Part shown: in pieces, positions 43,770-53,577 of the stretch
Position numbering within the stretch: position 1 is the stretch's first letter
Layout of the letters: each line of letters starts with the position of its first letter
DNA from: DT-110 sp030148525
GTDB taxonomy: Bacteria > Bacteroidota > Bacteroidia > Chitinophagales > Saprospiraceae
Reading direction: 5' to 3'
Assembly (NCBI GenBank): GCA_965227445.1
Contig: OZ245751.1
Coordinates: 4,464,001-4,528,000 of the forward strand
Length of the DNA stretch: 64,000 bases
Made by a program: the position numbers and the translations under genes
The notes under the pieces: generated by a model
Told to the model about the DNA's origin: nothing
The model's input: only the letters and a program-made list of their open reading frames with translations
Databases searched by the model: none

Positions 43770-43935
43770 TATGAATCCCTCCCAATTGTCAAGTTTAATC
43801 CAAGGACAGCTCGGAACCAGGTTGCCGTTAAGCGATAATTGGCCATATTTAGTCGAACCATTTTCAGAGTGGAGGCCGGCTTTAGTACTTTTAATTTTGA
43901 TTAAGTATACCTTAGTCTGGAAATATCCCAAGTGT

Positions 43936-44547
43936 ATGACCTTTTATCTGCTCATAAGCCAAATTGATCAACTTAACGTCATCGAAAAGATGCTGTGGAG
44001 TGTTGCCATTGTGGCTACTCTCCTTTTGATCATACTGGAGGTAATGAGTTTTTTGGGGCTCGACCTGGACAATGATAAACGCCCTAACAGATCACGCCAC
44101 GCGGATGCCCGCACCGTACTGCTGTTCTTTGTCTTTTTTGGCTGGACCAGTATCCTGGCTCACCTCTGGATTTCCGAGTTACCCTCTGTATTTCTCATCG
44201 GCATACCCGCCGGCCTATTCACCGCCCTACTCCCCAGAGCACTTTCGGTACTGAGCAAAAAGAACCGCGAGATCCTACACGATACATTTGAACTGAATGA
44301 GGCCCTGAAAAGTACCGGTGAAGTACTCGCCTTCATTCCTTCAGGACGCGGCGGTACCGGAAAGGTGCACCTGAATTTACGATCGGCTCCCTACCAGATT
44401 GATGCAGTTAGCAACGGCCACGATTTACCCGTCGGCTCCCCGGTCCGCGTTGTAGAGATTGTCGAAGGACGATTATTGGTCGTTGAACCCCTGGATGCCA
44501 CCAGTGGCGCACCACCCCACGCGCCTCCCCCCAGCAATGGGTATTAA
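43936..44547 (+). CDS. NfeD-like membrane protein
   Basis: A 203-residue protein with about three or four hydrophobic segments (VAIVATLLLIILEVMSFLG, VLLFFVFFGWTSILAHLW, SVFLIGIPAGLFTALLP) followed by a soluble OB-fold (STGEVLAFIPSGRGGTGKVHLNL ... SPVRVVEIVEGRLLVVEPL) as in the NfeD family, which works with flotillin-like or stomatin proteases in membrane quality control. No partner gene is adjacent. Start: the ATG at 43936 is preferred; a longer frame from 43771 would overlap the prs promoter. The end overlaps the S9 peptidase gene end by four bases. Confidence 0.75.
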   Translation: MTFYLLISQIDQLNVIEKMLWSVAIVATLLLIILEVMSFLGLDLDNDKRPNRSRHADARTVLLFFVFFGWTSILAHLWISELPSVFLIGIPAGLFTALLPRALSVLSKKNREILHDTFELNEALKSTGEVLAFIPSGRGGTGKVHLNLRSAPYQIDAVSNGHDLPVGSPVRVVEIVEGRLLVVEPLDATSGAPPHAPPPSNGY

Positions 44548-46544
44548 GGCTTTGGCTTGACGTACTCGTTAAACCATTTCATAATCTCCTGATAGTAATG
44601 AGCCCGGTGCTGAGGCTGGCGTACTCCGTGCCCTTCATTAGGGTAGCGAACGAAGCGGGCGGGAACCCCCATCTTCTTCAAGCCAATATAAAACTCTTCC
44701 GCCTGCGTGATCGGGACATCCATATCCTGCTCTCCGTGCAGAAGCAAAGTAGGAGTGGTAACCTTATCAATATGAGCAATTGGTGAAAAGTGCCACAAAA
44801 GGCTAAAGTTATCCCACGGCAAGCCGTTGAACTCCGTCTCGATCAGTAGTTGATATAGAGATGTCCCGTAAAAAGAAATCAGGTTGCTCACCGAAGCAAC
44901 CGTTACGGCCGCGTCGTACCGATCGGTCTGGGTAACGACCCAATTGGTCATAAACCCACCGTAGGATCCGCCGGTTACGCCCATTCGATCCTGGTCGAGG
45001 AAGGGGAAGCGAACCAAAGCTGTATCCATTCCGATCATCAGGTCTTTGTAATCGCCACCACCCCAAGCCTGATAGGTGCCATCGGCGAATTCCTGACCGT
45101 ATCCCGTCGAGCCGCGGGGATTGATAAAGACCACTGCGTATCCTTCGGCGGCCAGCAGCTCGTTAAAATCATTAAATGAGTACCCATACATCCCGTGCGG
45201 ACCACCGTGAATGCGATGGATTACTGGCAGCTTGGCCGACCCGTCGTGCCCGTGGGGGGTAGCTATAAACCCCTGGACCTTAGCACCATCAAAGGAGGTA
45301 AACCAAAAATCCTGGACACTGGCGAATTCATGGTCGCGTACCCACTCTTCGGTTTCGTAGGTCAGTCGCTCCATTTGGGTGCCATCGAGATTAGCCCGGT
45401 ACAATTCGGAAGGTTGCCCGGGCTCCTGGAAGGTAAAAACCAGTTTATCCGCCCCTACTGCAAACGCACCTACCATACCTTCTTCGTCGATCACCGGCTC
45501 GGGGATTCCCCCTTTCCGGACGCGATACACCAGGCTCCGACCTTCGTTGCGGGCCGAAAAATACAACCATTCCCCATCGGGATGCCAAACCGGGCTCGTA
45601 GCCCGGCGGTCCAGTGCTTTGGTCCAGGAAGAAACCTGCCCGTTTTCGATCACATAGATCTGAGTGTTTTCCGCGGGGCTGTCTTTCGTATTGACCGGAC
45701 GGCGGGTAGCGGGATAGGCAATGCGATCACCTTTAGGTGACCACTGCGGATCGTGCTCGGTACCAACGGAGGTAGTCAATTGATTAATATCCCCCGACGC
45801 GATATCCACGGTGAACAGATCATTATTGTAGTTCATATCCGGATCGTCCGTGTGGTTACTCAAAAAAACCAACTTTTCGCTATCGGGTGACCAGCTGATC
45901 GAATGGCTGTCGTAAGGGCCGGGAGTCAGTACGGAGCGTTCCTCGGTGAGGTCGGAGATATACACGCGCGTACGACAATTATCGGAAAAGCCGGTCCGGG
46001 TTTTATACATGGTGCGGTCGATCTCGATGGGGTCATTGGCATTGCGGTTGGGGTTACAGCCTTCCCAATCGGCCGCAACAAATGCAATGTGTTTGGAGTC
46101 CGGACTCCAGGCGTAATTCTTTTTAGTAGGATGCCCCAGAAAGTGATCCGTTTGACGAACCTGCCCCAGAAATGTTTCCGGTCCCAGTTCGGGTTGGTTG
46201 CCCCATTCGATGGGGGCCACAAACAGCCCCGATTTACCGTAGCGAGACGCAAAATAGGAAACCATTTCCCCGTTCGGTGCCCACTGGATATTGCTGATAT
46301 CGTTTGAGAGGGCCGTGCGCTCTTTCGTTTCCAGGTTCATAATGTAGGTGGTACTTCGCCAACTATTGCGATCGAAAACCACTTCACTGACCGTGTAGAT
46401 TACAAAATCCCCGTCCGGCGATAATTGCGGCCCCGACACATAGGGTAATTCCCAAAAATCATCGATGTTCAGTGGGGCCTGCGCCTGTGTCCCAAAGGCG
46501 CCTACCAACAGTATCATAAGAACAAATAGCGAACGTTGTAGCAT
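44544..46544 (-). CDS. S9 family prolyl oligopeptidase-type peptidase
   Basis: A 666-residue exported serine peptidase, dipeptidyl- or acylaminoacyl-peptidase-like. Signal peptide about 1-21 (ends AQA). The N-terminal two thirds form a WD/PD40-type propeller (SWSPDSEKLVFLSN, QWSPKGDRIAYPA, VWHPDGEWLYFSA). The C-terminal alpha/beta hydrolase has Ser527 in TGGSYGGFM, Asp in HGEQDMDVP and His in NEGHGVRQP. It probably trims peptides in the periplasm. Confidence 0.93.
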   Translation of the reverse strand: MLQRSLFVLMILLVGAFGTQAQAPLNIDDFWELPYVSGPQLSPDGDFVIYTVSEVVFDRNSWRSTTYIMNLETKERTALSNDISNIQWAPNGEMVSYFASRYGKSGLFVAPIEWGNQPELGPETFLGQVRQTDHFLGHPTKKNYAWSPDSKHIAFVAADWEGCNPNRNANDPIEIDRTMYKTRTGFSDNCRTRVYISDLTEERSVLTPGPYDSHSISWSPDSEKLVFLSNHTDDPDMNYNNDLFTVDIASGDINQLTTSVGTEHDPQWSPKGDRIAYPATRRPVNTKDSPAENTQIYVIENGQVSSWTKALDRRATSPVWHPDGEWLYFSARNEGRSLVYRVRKGGIPEPVIDEEGMVGAFAVGADKLVFTFQEPGQPSELYRANLDGTQMERLTYETEEWVRDHEFASVQDFWFTSFDGAKVQGFIATPHGHDGSAKLPVIHRIHGGPHGMYGYSFNDFNELLAAEGYAVVFINPRGSTGYGQEFADGTYQAWGGGDYKDLMIGMDTALVRFPFLDQDRMGVTGGSYGGFMTNWVVTQTDRYDAAVTVASVSNLISFYGTSLYQLLIETEFNGLPWDNFSLLWHFSPIAHIDKVTTPTLLLHGEQDMDVPITQAEEFYIGLKKMGVPARFVRYPNEGHGVRQPQHRAHYYQEIMKWFNEYVKPKP

Positions 46545-46553
46545 AGCTATATC

Positions 46554-46588
46554 AGGTTTGAGGTTTGAGGTTTGAGGTTTGAGGTTTC
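46554..46588. repeat. AGGTTTG heptamer tandem repeat
   Basis: Four AGGTTTG units and one AGGTTTC, just upstream of the S9 gene start and downstream of the polyprenyl synthase gene. Same family as at 31456 and 38474. Confidence 0.9.
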
Positions 46589-46632
46589 CCTCCTTCGGCG
46601 GGCAGGGAAGGTTTGAGGAATCTCTTACTTTT

Positions 46633-46642
46633 GGCGAAAGCC
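46633..46642 (+). repeat. T-run + GGCGAAAGCC hairpin motif (intergenic copy)
   Basis: Exact copy of the recurrent motif with four preceding T, 18 bases after the stop of the polyprenyl synthase gene (on the opposite strand). Confidence 0.6.
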
Positions 46643-46659
46643 AGTAAAAAGTACAACTG

Positions 46660-47634
46660 CTACTTTTTGCGATCGGTTACAAACTGAACCAACTGTCGCA
46701 TAGATTTCCGGGCTTCCGAATCGGGAAACGTATCCAGTATATCAAACGCTTCCCGCCGGTAATCGAACATGGCCTGGCGTGTATATTCCATACCACCACT
46801 CCGGTGAACAAAATCAATGACCTCGCGCACCTTTTCTTTATTTTCGTTGTGCTTCTTAATGATGCGAATGATCCGCCTTTTTTCCGGTTTTGATGCTTTA
46901 TCAAGCGCGTAGATAAGCGGTAAGGTCATTTTCTTCTCCTTGATATCGATACCGAGTGGCTTTCCCACATCATCAGTACCAAAATCAAATAAATCGTCCC
47001 GGATCTGGAAGGCGATCCCGATCTTTTCACCAAAGAGTCTCATGCGTTCAACCAGCTCGGGATCCTGCGTAGTAGTCGCGGCCCCGGCGCTGCAGGCCGA
47101 AGCGATGAGCGATGCTGTTTTTTGCCGGATAATATCGTAATAAACAGACTCTTCAATATCGAGACGACGAGCTTTTTCAATCTGAAGCAACTCGCCCTCA
47201 CTCATGGCCTTGACGGCATTGGATACGATCTCCAGGACCTGAAATTCCTTGTGTTCCAGTGCCAGTAGTAAGCCCCGGCTAAGCAAGTAATCGCCCACCA
47301 ATACGGCAATTTTATTTTTCCACAAGGCATTTACGGAGAAGAAACCACGCCGCTTCAGGGAGTCGTCGACGACATCATCGTGCACTAAGGAAGCGGTGTG
47401 CAGCAACTCGATCAGGGAAGCAGCCCGGTAGGTGGATTCATTAACGGTTCCACAGACCTTGGCAGACAAGAAAACAAACATTGGCCGCACTTGCTTACCC
47501 TTCCTGCGGACAATGTAAAACATGATCTTATCGAGCAGGGATACCTGGCTGCGCATTGACTGCCGAAAGTGCTGCTCGAAAGATCTCAGTTCTTGCTCAA
47601 TCGGTCGTTGGATCGTCTGCAACGATTGGACCAT
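46660..47634 (-). CDS. polyprenyl diphosphate synthase
   Basis: A 324-residue trans-type prenyl transferase that elongates allylic diphosphates with isopentenyl diphosphate, here most like octaprenyl or other long-chain (quinone side chain) synthases. First Asp-rich motif is LVHDDVVDDSLKRRG, the second is IRDDLFDFGTDDVGKPLG; GKQVRPMFVFLSA is the conserved N-terminal part. Five residues before the first motif are small (HTASLV), fitting a long product. Confidence 0.92.
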   Translation of the reverse strand: MVQSLQTIQRPIEQELRSFEQHFRQSMRSQVSLLDKIMFYIVRRKGKQVRPMFVFLSAKVCGTVNESTYRAASLIELLHTASLVHDDVVDDSLKRRGFFSVNALWKNKIAVLVGDYLLSRGLLLALEHKEFQVLEIVSNAVKAMSEGELLQIEKARRLDIEESVYYDIIRQKTASLIASACSAGAATTTQDPELVERMRLFGEKIGIAFQIRDDLFDFGTDDVGKPLGIDIKEKKMTLPLIYALDKASKPEKRRIIRIIKKHNENKEKVREVIDFVHRSGGMEYTRQAMFDYRREAFDILDTFPDSEARKSMRQLVQFVTDRKK

Positions 47635-47717
47635 GGGTAGAAATTTGACTTAATTTGGGCATCTTGCCCTTATTCCTGTCCGACCGGGTAAAACTACCAA
47701 ATCTTAATCGATCAGGA

Positions 47718-49331
47718 TCACTCGCATAACAATTGGTAGTAATGGAGGGTTTTGTCACCTTGCTTAACACTTACCAAATAAACACCCTCCCGCAATCCGG
47801 GTAAAGGGATCCGGGCCGTTTGCTTCGTGGGCTGACGGTTGCGCAAACCAATTTGTCCCACCAGCTGATTATAAATATCAAACACTTTGATCTGCACATC
47901 GCCCCGTTCCCGGGGTTGATATTCAATAATGGCCAATTCCTGTTCGCGGTCAAACCCGGTTTTAGGCAACTTGGTCCATTCACGTACGTTGCGGCGGCTG
48001 CGCTCCTGAACTTCATCCGTTGGCTCTTTCCTGGCAACGGGCTTCAGGGACAGAGCTGGCTGATTCGTTTGCCGGGCCCTGATGGTCACTACCGGTCCGG
48101 TAGCCGGCTGCCACAAAGGAAACCCGGGAGGCAATACAAACCGTTGGTCATCAGGCAAGGCTGAAACCTCTTCGACACGATCAGTAATGACCGTTCGAAC
48201 TTCTATTTTGTCCCGGGATACAAAGATCAATTTAAATTGATTAAACGAGTCACTGGCGCGAGTCCACGATTTCTCATCATCGTTATTGCGCAAGGGGGCA
48301 CCCCAACATCCTTCGCCAATGTACACGGTACCATTTTCATCATCGCGAACAAACCCTTCATCATTCTCTGTGCCCCGCGAGGGCCGGATGGGGTATGTCC
48401 ATTTCACGACGTGGGAATCCGATTCGAGCACCAGATCGATTTGGTAAGCGAAGAATAAGGGGGCCCAATAAACCACCTGCTGATCTTTCTCGCCCTTGGC
48501 ACGGGTATGCGGCCGCATGGCGTGGTGGTATTGTGCCAGGCGCCACTGAAACGATTCCCCGTTTTGCTGCAAGTCTTGTTCCAACCAATTGCGTTGGTCA
48601 CCGCCGACGGCAATCATACTATTTAGTGTGTAGAGCCTTAGCAGGCTTCCACCAAAAGTGAAGGCGTAGTATCCCTCGGGATTCGGCAGGTCGAATAACT
48701 GCAAAAGGGTCTTATTGCTCGACTCGTGGTTACCCCTGGCAACGACGATAGGAAAAATCCGGCCGTCCTCCCCAAAGGTCTCCTGCCAGTCGGTCAGCCA
48801 TTCAATCCACTCCGGACCGCTATCGCCACCCGTCATATCTCCGGCGAACATAATGAAATCGGGTCGGATCTTACTGACCATGCGATTCGCGAACCGGCGC
48901 GCAGCACGGTAATTACGCGAATCCCCCCCGGCAACAATCGACATCGGGGTTTCCGGGTCGGCCGGAGCAGTCTTAAATGAATAACGCCGACTGCTGCCTT
49001 CACTGTCTACCACCACGAAATAGTATACGGTATTGGGACGAAGGTTGCGCAGTCGCACAAAATGGTTGCGCATCATCTTGGCCTCCACGATGTGGTGGGC
49101 CGGCTCGGACAGCGGGTAATTATTGATGCTGAGTCCGTGATCGCGGGAGTCGTATACTACTCGTGGATTACTGCCACTCACCTGGTCCCAGCCAATCACC
49201 ATGGAGGTGGCAGGATCACCATGCCACATTACCCGAAAGCGCTCGGCACGCGCCCAGCCGTAATTCGATAAACCTGTCAAAAGGATCACGAATAAAACCG
49301 GCCTGTATATCCGTACTATCATACACGTCAT
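47718..49331 (-). CDS. purple-acid-phosphatase-like metallophosphoesterase with sorting-like C-terminus
   Basis: A 537-residue exported protein; the ATG at 49322 is an alternative start. Signal about 1-26. The N-terminal fibronectin-III-like domain of purple acid phosphatases (PATSMVIGWDQVSG, LRNLRPNTVYYFVV) is followed by a calcineurin-like domain with metal ligands in VAGGDSRNYRAA, MFAGDMTGG, VVARGNHESS, AQYHHAMRPH and ESDSHVVKW. The last about 80 residues (EYQPRERGDVQIKVFDIYN, GLREGVYLVSVKQGDKTLHYYQLL) look like a T9SS-type domain but lack the usual PNP start. Likely substrates are phosphate esters outside the cell. Confidence 0.83.
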   Translation of the reverse strand: MTCMIVRIYRPVLFVILLTGLSNYGWARAERFRVMWHGDPATSMVIGWDQVSGSNPRVVYDSRDHGLSINNYPLSEPAHHIVEAKMMRNHFVRLRNLRPNTVYYFVVVDSEGSSRRYSFKTAPADPETPMSIVAGGDSRNYRAARRFANRMVSKIRPDFIMFAGDMTGGDSGPEWIEWLTDWQETFGEDGRIFPIVVARGNHESSNKTLLQLFDLPNPEGYYAFTFGGSLLRLYTLNSMIAVGGDQRNWLEQDLQQNGESFQWRLAQYHHAMRPHTRAKGEKDQQVVYWAPLFFAYQIDLVLESDSHVVKWTYPIRPSRGTENDEGFVRDDENGTVYIGEGCWGAPLRNNDDEKSWTRASDSFNQFKLIFVSRDKIEVRTVITDRVEEVSALPDDQRFVLPPGFPLWQPATGPVVTIRARQTNQPALSLKPVARKEPTDEVQERSRRNVREWTKLPKTGFDREQELAIIEYQPRERGDVQIKVFDIYNQLVGQIGLRNRQPTKQTARIPLPGLREGVYLVSVKQGDKTLHYYQLLCE

Positions 49332-49576
49332 TCACTTTAGTCGTACCCCAAAAAGGACTCTACTGGTCATTTTATTGTACTTTTGAGGATTCCATGGTAT
49401 TATTCCTAAACTGGAATATTTTGGGTGCCCAAACAACTTCGAATACCAATTTTCTGTAAAGAGAGCACCTTTTCAGTTCATCTCGGAATTTTCGGGATGG
49501 AAGTTAGGTGAAAAATAACATGTGGGTGACATCACACGTATATGCCCAACGTTCATTCATATAAAACGATCGACAC

Positions 49577-50869
49577 ATGTCCAGAGATACCCAAGTATTT
49601 AATTTGATCAATCAGGAACTCCATCGCCAGCAAAAAGGTATTGAACTGATCGCTTCCGAAAACTTCACCAGCCAACAGGTGATGGATGCTATGGGTAGTT
49701 GCCTGACTAATAAGTATGCCGAAGGCTATCCCGGCAAACGATATTACGGCGGCTGCGAAGTAGTTGACCAGGTAGAGCAATTAGCTATCGACCGCCTGAA
49801 AAAATTGTTTGGTGCCGAATATGCCAATGTACAGCCTCACAGCGGTGCCCAGGCAAATGCCGCTGTATTTTTGGCCGTTCTTCAACCCGGCGACTCTATT
49901 TTGGGTTTTGACCTGGCTCACGGAGGACACCTCTCCCATGGTTCCCCGGTGAATTTTTCCGGAAAAGTATACGATGCCCATTTCTACGGTGTCGAAAAAG
50001 ATACGGGGCTCATCGACATGGACAAGGTCGAAGCCAAAGCCCTGGAAGTCAAACCCAAATTGTTGATCTGTGGTGCATCGGCCTATTCGCGTGACTGGGA
50101 CTACGCCCGTTTCCGGGCGATCGCCGATAAGGTCGGCGCTCTGCTCCTGGCCGATATCGCTCATCCGGCTGGCCTCATCGCCGCTGGCCTCCTGAACGAT
50201 CCGCTTCAGCACTGCCACATCGTAACCTCTACGACCCATAAAACCCTGCGGGGTCCGCGTGGCGGTATTATTATGATGGGTAAGAACTTTGATAATCCAT
50301 GGGGACGCACCACCAAAAAGGGTAATCCCATCAAAATGTCGTCTATTTTGAATAGCGGCGTATTCCCCGGCATGCAGGGTGGACCACTGGAACACGTAAT
50401 CGCCGCCAAGGCCGTAGCCTTTGGGGAGGCACTCCGCCCCGAATTCAAAGCGTACGGAGAACGCGTGATCAAAAACGCCCGGGCGATGGCCGATGCCTTC
50501 TTTGCAAAGGGGTATGCCGTCATTTCCGAGGGTACCGATAACCACCTGATGTTGATCGACCTGCGCAGCAAAGGTATTACCGGCAAATTAGCTGAACACG
50601 CCCTTGGCCTGGCTGATATTACGGTCAACAAAAATATGGTGCCCTTCGATACCCAGTCACCTTTTGTTACTTCGGGCATACGTATCGGGACGGCGGCTAT
50701 TACCACCCGTGGTTTGAAACAAGCTGATTGCCTCAAAGTGGTGGACTGGATCGACGGTATCCTGACCGACCCTGAAAATGAAGAACTCATTGCCAACACC
50801 CGCCAGGAAATTAATGCCTTCATGGAGAACTTCCCACTGTACGCCGCCGATCCCGTATCTGCGGGATAA
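49577..50869 (+). CDS. glyA: serine hydroxymethyltransferase
   Basis: Interconverts serine and glycine and feeds one-carbon units to folate. 430 residues; PLP Lys222 in STTHKTLRGPRGG, active-site segments IASENFTSQQVM, NKYAEGYPGKRYYGGC and HSGAQANAAVF. It stands alone and ends at a strong terminator. Confidence 0.97.
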   Translation: MSRDTQVFNLINQELHRQQKGIELIASENFTSQQVMDAMGSCLTNKYAEGYPGKRYYGGCEVVDQVEQLAIDRLKKLFGAEYANVQPHSGAQANAAVFLAVLQPGDSILGFDLAHGGHLSHGSPVNFSGKVYDAHFYGVEKDTGLIDMDKVEAKALEVKPKLLICGASAYSRDWDYARFRAIADKVGALLLADIAHPAGLIAAGLLNDPLQHCHIVTSTTHKTLRGPRGGIIMMGKNFDNPWGRTTKKGNPIKMSSILNSGVFPGMQGGPLEHVIAAKAVAFGEALRPEFKAYGERVIKNARAMADAFFAKGYAVISEGTDNHLMLIDLRSKGITGKLAEHALGLADITVNKNMVPFDTQSPFVTSGIRIGTAAITTRGLKQADCLKVVDWIDGILTDPENEELIANTRQEINAFMENFPLYAADPVSAG

Positions 50870-50888
50870 TAGCTGGGTAATGGCGACC

Positions 50889-50926
50889 AAAAGCCTGCTT
50901 CCAATGCTTGGAAGCAGGCTTTTTTT
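50889..50926 (+). terminator. rho-independent terminator of glyA
   Basis: Perfect 16-bp stem (AAAAGCCTGCTTCCAA with its complement) around TGC, followed by T to 50926. Confidence 0.92.
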
Positions 50927-50978
50927 ATGTAAAAGCAGTCGATCCGAAAACAATTAAAAGGTTTAACCACTTTATTTT

Positions 50979-50994
50979 TTTAGATTAATCTAAA
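50979..50994. promoter_or_regulatory. 16-bp palindromic operator before the TonB/haemoglobin genes
   Basis: TTTAGATTAATCTAAA is a perfect palindrome 35 bases before the ATG of the TonB receptor. Its position overlaps the expected promoter (a TACTTTG stretch follows at 50999). The form resembles operators of DtxR/MntR- or Fur-class metal regulators, which suggests metal-dependent repression. No regulator gene is near. Confidence 0.55.
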
Positions 50995-51029
50995 CACTTA
51001 CTTTGCTTACGCAAAAAAAGCCTTTAGTG

Positions 51030-53399
51030 ATGAATAAGATCTACTTCCTGATACTGCTCTGCTCGATTAGTTGCCTGCATGCCCTGGCACAAACAGCAAT
51101 TGTAAAGGGCCGGGTACTGAGTGGTCATGCACCACTCGGATTTGCGACTATACAGATGGAGGGGGAAGACTTTTTCACCGGCACCAGTTCGGATGAGAAC
51201 GGCCGGTTCCAACTGGAAGTACCAGCTGGTGATTCCCTGGAAATCAGGGTGAGCCTGTTGGGGTATAAGCCCCTGGTTCGCCAGCTATTTTTGGAGGAGG
51301 AAACTACCACCTCCCTGGAACTGGAATTACAGGCTGACCTCATCGATATGGAGGAAGTAGTAGTAAGTGCTACCCGCTATCAGGTAGGGCGCAAAGAGGC
51401 ACCGGTGATCGTAAAGGTATTGAACGAGCGCATTTTCGAGGGTAGTCAATCCATGGTCTTATCCGAGTCGCTGAACTTTCAACCGGGCGTGCGGGTAGAG
51501 ACCAATTGCCAGAACTGCGGGTTCACGCAAGTGCGGCTAAATGGACTGCAGGGCGGTTACGCTCAGATACTGATCAACAGCCGGCCCATTTACAGTGCCC
51601 TGACCAGCGTGTACGGCCTGGAACAATTACCAACCAGTATGATCGAACGCGTGGAAGTGGTGCGCTCCGGCGGATCAGCCCTGTTCGGATCCAACGCCAT
51701 TGCCGGGACCATCAATATCATCACTAAAGAGCCGGTCATGAATACCTGGGACGTTCAGACCAACCTGAGCCTCATCGATGGCAGAGCGAGCGACCAAACG
51801 ACCAATGTGAATGCTTCCATTGTCGGGGAGCAATTGCGCAGTGGCGTGACCTTTTACGGAATGTTTCGCAACCGGGAGGCCTTCGACGCCAACGGCGACG
51901 GCTTCACCGAACTTACCCGCCTCGAAAACAACACCCTGGGTGCCAAAGCCTTCTTTAAACCATCTGACCGTCAAAAGATCACCCTCGACCTGAATGCCAT
52001 CCGGGAATACCGCCGGGGCGGGGATCGCCTTGACCTGGCTCCTCACTTCACGGATATTACCGAACAGCTCGACCATAATACCTTCATTGGAGGGCTGAAT
52101 TACGAATGGCAAAGTAAAGACCGAAGCAGCAATCTGGCAGCCTACCTGTCCGGCCAGACTACCAACCGCGATTCCTACTACGGCGGCCTCGGTGGAGGAA
52201 GGAGTCGACCCGACAGCCTTACTGCCCTCAATGCCTACGGCAACACCGATGACCTGGCCCTGGTGGGTGGCCTGCAGTTTTCAAAGCAATTGCCTTCTAA
52301 AGATGTGGTGACCATCGGCATGGAACAGCAGCACAATTCGGTAGAAGACGGAATCCCTGCCTATAACCGGATAATTGATCAGACGGTAAACACCCTCGGC
52401 GCTTACGGTCAGTACGAATGGAAACCAACTTCCGCTTTTACGGCTTTGGTGGGATTGCGATATGACCGCTCCGACGTGGACGGGCAATTTACCATCGGTT
52501 CTATTGACCGGGAAGTGGATGTAACAGCTCAAGTGCTGAGTCCGCGATTAACGGTACTTTATAACCTCTCCGATCAATTGCAGGTGCGAGGTGGGTACGC
52601 CCGCGGATTCCGCGCTCCTCAGGCCTTCAACGAAGATCTGCACATCAGTTCGGTAGGCGGGGAACCCCAATTCGTAATTCTTTCCGACGGGCTCGACAAG
52701 GAAACTTCCGATGCTTTTACTGCTTCCCTGGACTACACCTTCACGGAAGGATTCGAGCAATTCAACGCCTTAATCGAAGGGTTCTACACGACCCTGAATG
52801 ACCCCTTCACCGTTGTCAGTACCGGATCAGTCCTCGAAAACGGATCTATCGTTGAGGAAGTTCGCAACGGCTCGGGTGCCCGGGTTGGCGGTATCAATAT
52901 GGAGCTAAGTTACGCCCCGTCGGGTGCCTTTCTGGTATCGACGGGAGGGACCCTGCAGCGTACCGGATACCTGGAAGAACAAGTGCTCTTTGAACCAGAT
53001 CCCGGAAACGACCAGGATCCCAGCGTGGTTGTCAATCAGTTTACGAGGCAACCAAATACCTATGGATACGCCAATGCCACCTTTACCCCCAGCGAAGCAT
53101 TTTCCCTGGACCTTACCAGTGTGTATACTGGTCGCATGACTGTACCACGGGTAGTAAGTGAAACCGGGTTCCTGGAATTGGTACCTACGGACCCATTCCT
53201 GGAAATCAACCTAAAAGCCAAACTACACCTTCACCTGTCCGATGATTTCATGGTGGACATTAGCGGCGGTGTGCAAAACCTATTCAATGCTTACCAGGAC
53301 GATTTTGATACGGGGCCTCTCCGGGATTCCGACTATATATACGGACCCTTTCGACCACGTACCTATTTCCTAAGTCTGAGGATAGGGCGATTCCACTAG
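51030..53399 (+). CDS. TonB-dependent receptor with CxxC in the plug
   Basis: A 789-residue outer-membrane receptor from the ATG at 51030 (MNKIYFLILLCSISCLHALAQ). Carboxypeptidase-like domain about 23-105 (VKGRVLSGHAPLGFATIQMEG), then plug (EEVVVSATRYQVGRKEAPV, LSESLNFQPGVRVETNCQNC, QVRLNGLQGGYAQILINSRP, RVEVVRSGGSALFGSNAIAGT) with a CQNC pair near residue 167, and the barrel to the C-terminus (YFLSLRIGRFH). Receptors of this subtype import iron, haem or other metal complexes. The palindromic operator upstream and the haemoglobin-like gene downstream favour iron or haem. The next gene starts 178 bases on. Confidence 0.9.
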   Translation: MNKIYFLILLCSISCLHALAQTAIVKGRVLSGHAPLGFATIQMEGEDFFTGTSSDENGRFQLEVPAGDSLEIRVSLLGYKPLVRQLFLEEETTTSLELELQADLIDMEEVVVSATRYQVGRKEAPVIVKVLNERIFEGSQSMVLSESLNFQPGVRVETNCQNCGFTQVRLNGLQGGYAQILINSRPIYSALTSVYGLEQLPTSMIERVEVVRSGGSALFGSNAIAGTINIITKEPVMNTWDVQTNLSLIDGRASDQTTNVNASIVGEQLRSGVTFYGMFRNREAFDANGDGFTELTRLENNTLGAKAFFKPSDRQKITLDLNAIREYRRGGDRLDLAPHFTDITEQLDHNTFIGGLNYEWQSKDRSSNLAAYLSGQTTNRDSYYGGLGGGRSRPDSLTALNAYGNTDDLALVGGLQFSKQLPSKDVVTIGMEQQHNSVEDGIPAYNRIIDQTVNTLGAYGQYEWKPTSAFTALVGLRYDRSDVDGQFTIGSIDREVDVTAQVLSPRLTVLYNLSDQLQVRGGYARGFRAPQAFNEDLHISSVGGEPQFVILSDGLDKETSDAFTASLDYTFTEGFEQFNALIEGFYTTLNDPFTVVSTGSVLENGSIVEEVRNGSGARVGGINMELSYAPSGAFLVSTGGTLQRTGYLEEQVLFEPDPGNDQDPSVVVNQFTRQPNTYGYANATFTPSEAFSLDLTSVYTGRMTVPRVVSETGFLELVPTDPFLEINLKAKLHLHLSDDFMVDISGGVQNLFNAYQDDFDTGPLRDSDYIYGPFRPRTYFLSLRIGRFH

Positions 53400-53577
53400 T
53401 CCCACTCAGCTTTTTCGCATTTCCCGTGAATTTCCGCTATCGCTCCGGTGGGCGTATTGTTTTACCGAAAGGCGAATAACAGAGCATTTGCTCAATCCCC
53501 GACAATCATGACACTTCCGTGAGAATCACCAATCTGGCAGCTGATCGTCAGTCGTAGGTAGGGGCAAAAGAATCCCT

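Noticed and set aside
31456..46588. CRISPR array
   Set aside because: The direct repeats are contiguous heptamers or palindromic units without regular unique spacers, and there are no cas genes.
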